Source: Denitrobaculum sp965232285
GTDB taxonomy: Bacteria; Pseudomonadota; Alphaproteobacteria; Kiloniellales; Kiloniellaceae
Length of the DNA: 64,000 nt
Assembly: GCA_965232285.1 (NCBI GenBank)
Contig: CBDDPL010000004.1
Span: forward strand, 5,518,001-5,582,000
Reading direction: 5' to 3'
Positions 62,461 through 64,000 of the stretch are shown piece by piece. A model generated the notes under the pieces. It was given only the letters and a program-made list of their open reading frames with translations. It had not been told where the DNA came from and searched no databases. Position numbers and translations under genes: made by a program. Within the stretch, counting starts at the first letter, position 1, and the number at the start of each line of letters is the position of its first letter.

Positions 62461-64000
62461 TCAGGCCTTTGCCGCCTGTGCCGAAGCTGCCGTGGTCGGG
62501 CGGTCTTGGAGGCTGTTCTCGCGCACCGGTCCGATGTACTCCTCCACCTTTTGCACCAGCCCGCGTATGTCGATGGGCTTGGAGATATAGTCGTTCATGC
62601 CGGCGGCCAGATATTCCTCGCGGTCGCCGCGGATCGCATTGGCGGTCATGGCGATAATCGGGCAGTCGGCAACCGGCAGCTCGAGGGCGCGAATCCGCTT
62701 GGTCGCCTCGACGCCGCCCATGACCGGCATGCGGATGTCCATCAGGATCAGGTCGTAGGGCAGGGCCTGGACGGCGCGCACGGCTTCCGAGCCATCGGCC
62801 ACGGCATCCACGCTGTAGCCTGCGCTGGTCAGGATCGTCATGGCCAGGCGCAGATTGATCGTGTTGTCCTCAACGATCAGGATCCGCTGCGCGCAGTCCT
62901 TGCTCCTGTCGATCTCCGCCATTTTCGTCGGCTCAGCGGGCAGCGCGATCATGGTTTCGGCGGTTTCCTCGATCTCGAAGGCTGTCGAGTCCGATGACGG
63001 CGCGACGCCGGCCAGAAGCTTCTGAATGGTTTTCAGAACCGTGTCCTGGTGCACCGGCTTGGGGCAGGTGGCATCGAAGCCGAGCACCCTGGCCTGCTGT
63101 TCCGCGGTCAGGCCCGAGGAGGAGGAGAGAATAAGCTTGAGGTCCGCCAGGGCCGGATCGGCGCGGATCATTTTGGCCAGCGCGAGACCATCCGTTTCGG
63201 GCATCATATGATCGATGATAGCGAGATCGAAGGGCCGGCCGATGCTGCGGGCCTCGACCAGCAGGCGCAGGCCGGTGCGGGCGTCGGGCACCATGGTCGC
63301 CTCGATGCCGAAACCGTCGAGCTGCAGCTTGAAGATGCGCCGGTTCAAGGTGTTGTCGTCGACCACCAGGACGCGCCGACCGGCGACATCGGTCGAGACG
63401 CTGTCGGCGATCTGTTCCGCCGGCGGTTCGGCATCCGACAGTTGCAGCGTGACCCAGAAGGTGCTGCCCTGATCGAGTCTGCTCTCGACGCCGATTTCCC
63501 CGCCCATCAGGGCCGCGAGCTGTTTGCAGATGGCGAGGCCGAGGCCGGAGCCTTCGTACTTGCGGCTCGAGCCATCGTCCACCTGGACAAAGCGTTCGAA
63601 AATGCTGCCGAGCTTTTCTTCGGGAATGCCGACGCCGGTATCTGTGACCGAAAGTCGGATGCAGTGGTCGTCGCGGTCGCATTGCTGCTGCGCGGTGACC
63701 TCGATGGCGATGGCGCCGCTGGGGGTGAACTTGATGGCGTTACCGACCAGGTTCAGCAGGATCTGGCGGATCCGGCCGGCGTCGCCGTTCATGCTGCGCG
63801 GCAGGCTGGGATCGATATAGGTGCTTAGCTCCAGGCGGTTCGCGTAGGCCCGTGGACTGAGCAGTGTGACCACGCTCTTGACCACGTCGTTCAGATCGAA
63901 GTCGGTTTTTTCCAACTCCAGGGATCCGGATTCGATCTTCGAGATATCCAGAATGTCGTTGAGCAGTCCGAGCAGGGTGTCGCCGGAGCTGTAGATGGTC
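62461..64000 (-). CDS. Hybrid sensor histidine kinase/response regulator, partial
   Basis: The gene continues beyond the right edge, so the input domain and phosphorylated His are not visible. What is seen begins just after the H-box (LLNDILDISKIESGSLELE). The ATP-binding domain follows: GRIRQILLNLVGNAIKFTPSG, VTDTGVGIPEEKL and GSGLGLAICKQLA. Two receiver domains come next: the first with RVLVVDDNTLNRRI and IIDHMMPETDG, the second with ILIVEDNTINLRLAM and LILMDIRMPVMGG, each with its phosphoacceptor Asp. No Hpt domain is visible before the C-terminal end (QDRPTTAASAQ). This is a BarA/LuxQ-like architecture; the stimulus and targets are unknown. Convergent with hexR (30-base gap). Confidence 0.9.
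   Translation of the reverse strand, partial: TIYSSGDTLLGLLNDILDISKIESGSLELEKTDFDLNDVVKSVVTLLSPRAYANRLELSTYIDPSLPRSMNGDAGRIRQILLNLVGNAIKFTPSGAIAIEVTAQQQCDRDDHCIRLSVTDTGVGIPEEKLGSIFERFVQVDDGSSRKYEGSGLGLAICKQLAALMGGEIGVESRLDQGSTFWVTLQLSDAEPPAEQIADSVSTDVAGRRVLVVDDNTLNRRIFKLQLDGFGIEATMVPDARTGLRLLVEARSIGRPFDLAIIDHMMPETDGLALAKMIRADPALADLKLILSSSSGLTAEQQARVLGFDATCPKPVHQDTVLKTIQKLLAGVAPSSDSTAFEIEETAETMIALPAEPTKMAEIDRSKDCAQRILIVEDNTINLRLAMTILTSAGYSVDAVADGSEAVRAVQALPYDLILMDIRMPVMGGVEATKRIRALELPVADCPIIAMTANAIRGDREEYLAAGMNDYISKPIDIRGLVQKVEEYIGPVRENSLQDRPTTAASAQAAKA

Overview
The window looks like the chromosome of a GC-rich, free-living alphaproteobacterium, most likely of the Rhodospirillales or a related order. 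This is inferred from gene order (dut, coaBC, ubiB, ubiE / mutM, enoyl-CoA hydratase, rpsT, dnaA, dnaN, recF, gyrB), from a RegB/RegA-type redox two-component system, and from a complete Entner-Doudoroff operon with a HexR-type regulator. A choline-sulfatase with its LysR regulator fits a saline or osmotically variable habitat. The species cannot be named from sequence alone.

Layout. 1-2560: a MoeB/ThiF-type adenylyltransferase (cut by the left edge), cysteine synthase, a 270-bp near-palindromic element, and an Rrf2-type regulator whose stop codon lies inside that element. 2564-10087: dut, coaBC, ubiB and ubiE on the minus strand, interrupted by a LysR/MFS pair and a ChaC-like gene. 10205-20535: mutM, a small exported protein, enoyl-CoA hydratase, rpsT, dnaA, dnaN, recF, gyrB on the plus strand, with a long AT-rich leader before dnaA. 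20727-22735: an AT-richer patch with an XRE regulator, an unrecognised PAS-like protein and a GNAT-like protein, the last two convergent and overlapping at their 3' ends. 23070-28762: a bifunctional penicillin-binding protein, a Bcr/CflA-type efflux pump of mosaic composition, a VOC protein, a YgjP-like metallopeptidase and an Ada-like methyltransferase.

29119-33327: an ugpBAEC glycerol-3-phosphate ABC transporter with a stem-loop after ugpB. 33332-38874: SCO1, a divergent CobD/CbiB-like protein, a SYLF protein, and the betC/LysR choline-sulfate pair. 38994-41593: cobC, cobS and cobT for the lower nucleotide loop of cobalamin. 41658-43678: a RegB/RegA pair; the kinase has an unusual basic insertion. 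43721-49147: a degenerate EAL-like protein, a MITE-like element, gmhA and hldE (LPS heptose precursors), and an intact EAL phosphodiesterase. 49163-54504: a small membrane protein, tag, a hairpin repeat, a hypothetical protein, an MscS channel, and a TPR-methyltransferase fusion.

54510-62430: central carbon metabolism. pgi is divergent from zwf-pgl-edd-eda-hexR. Two copies of a TGTAAT-type palindrome matching the known HexR operator flank a good zwf promoter, so the operon probably contains its own repressor and operators. The window ends inside a hybrid sensor kinase (62461-64000). No rRNA, tRNA, CRISPR array or intact transposase was seen. The least explained parts are the 20.7-22.7 kb island and the three palindromic intergenic elements.
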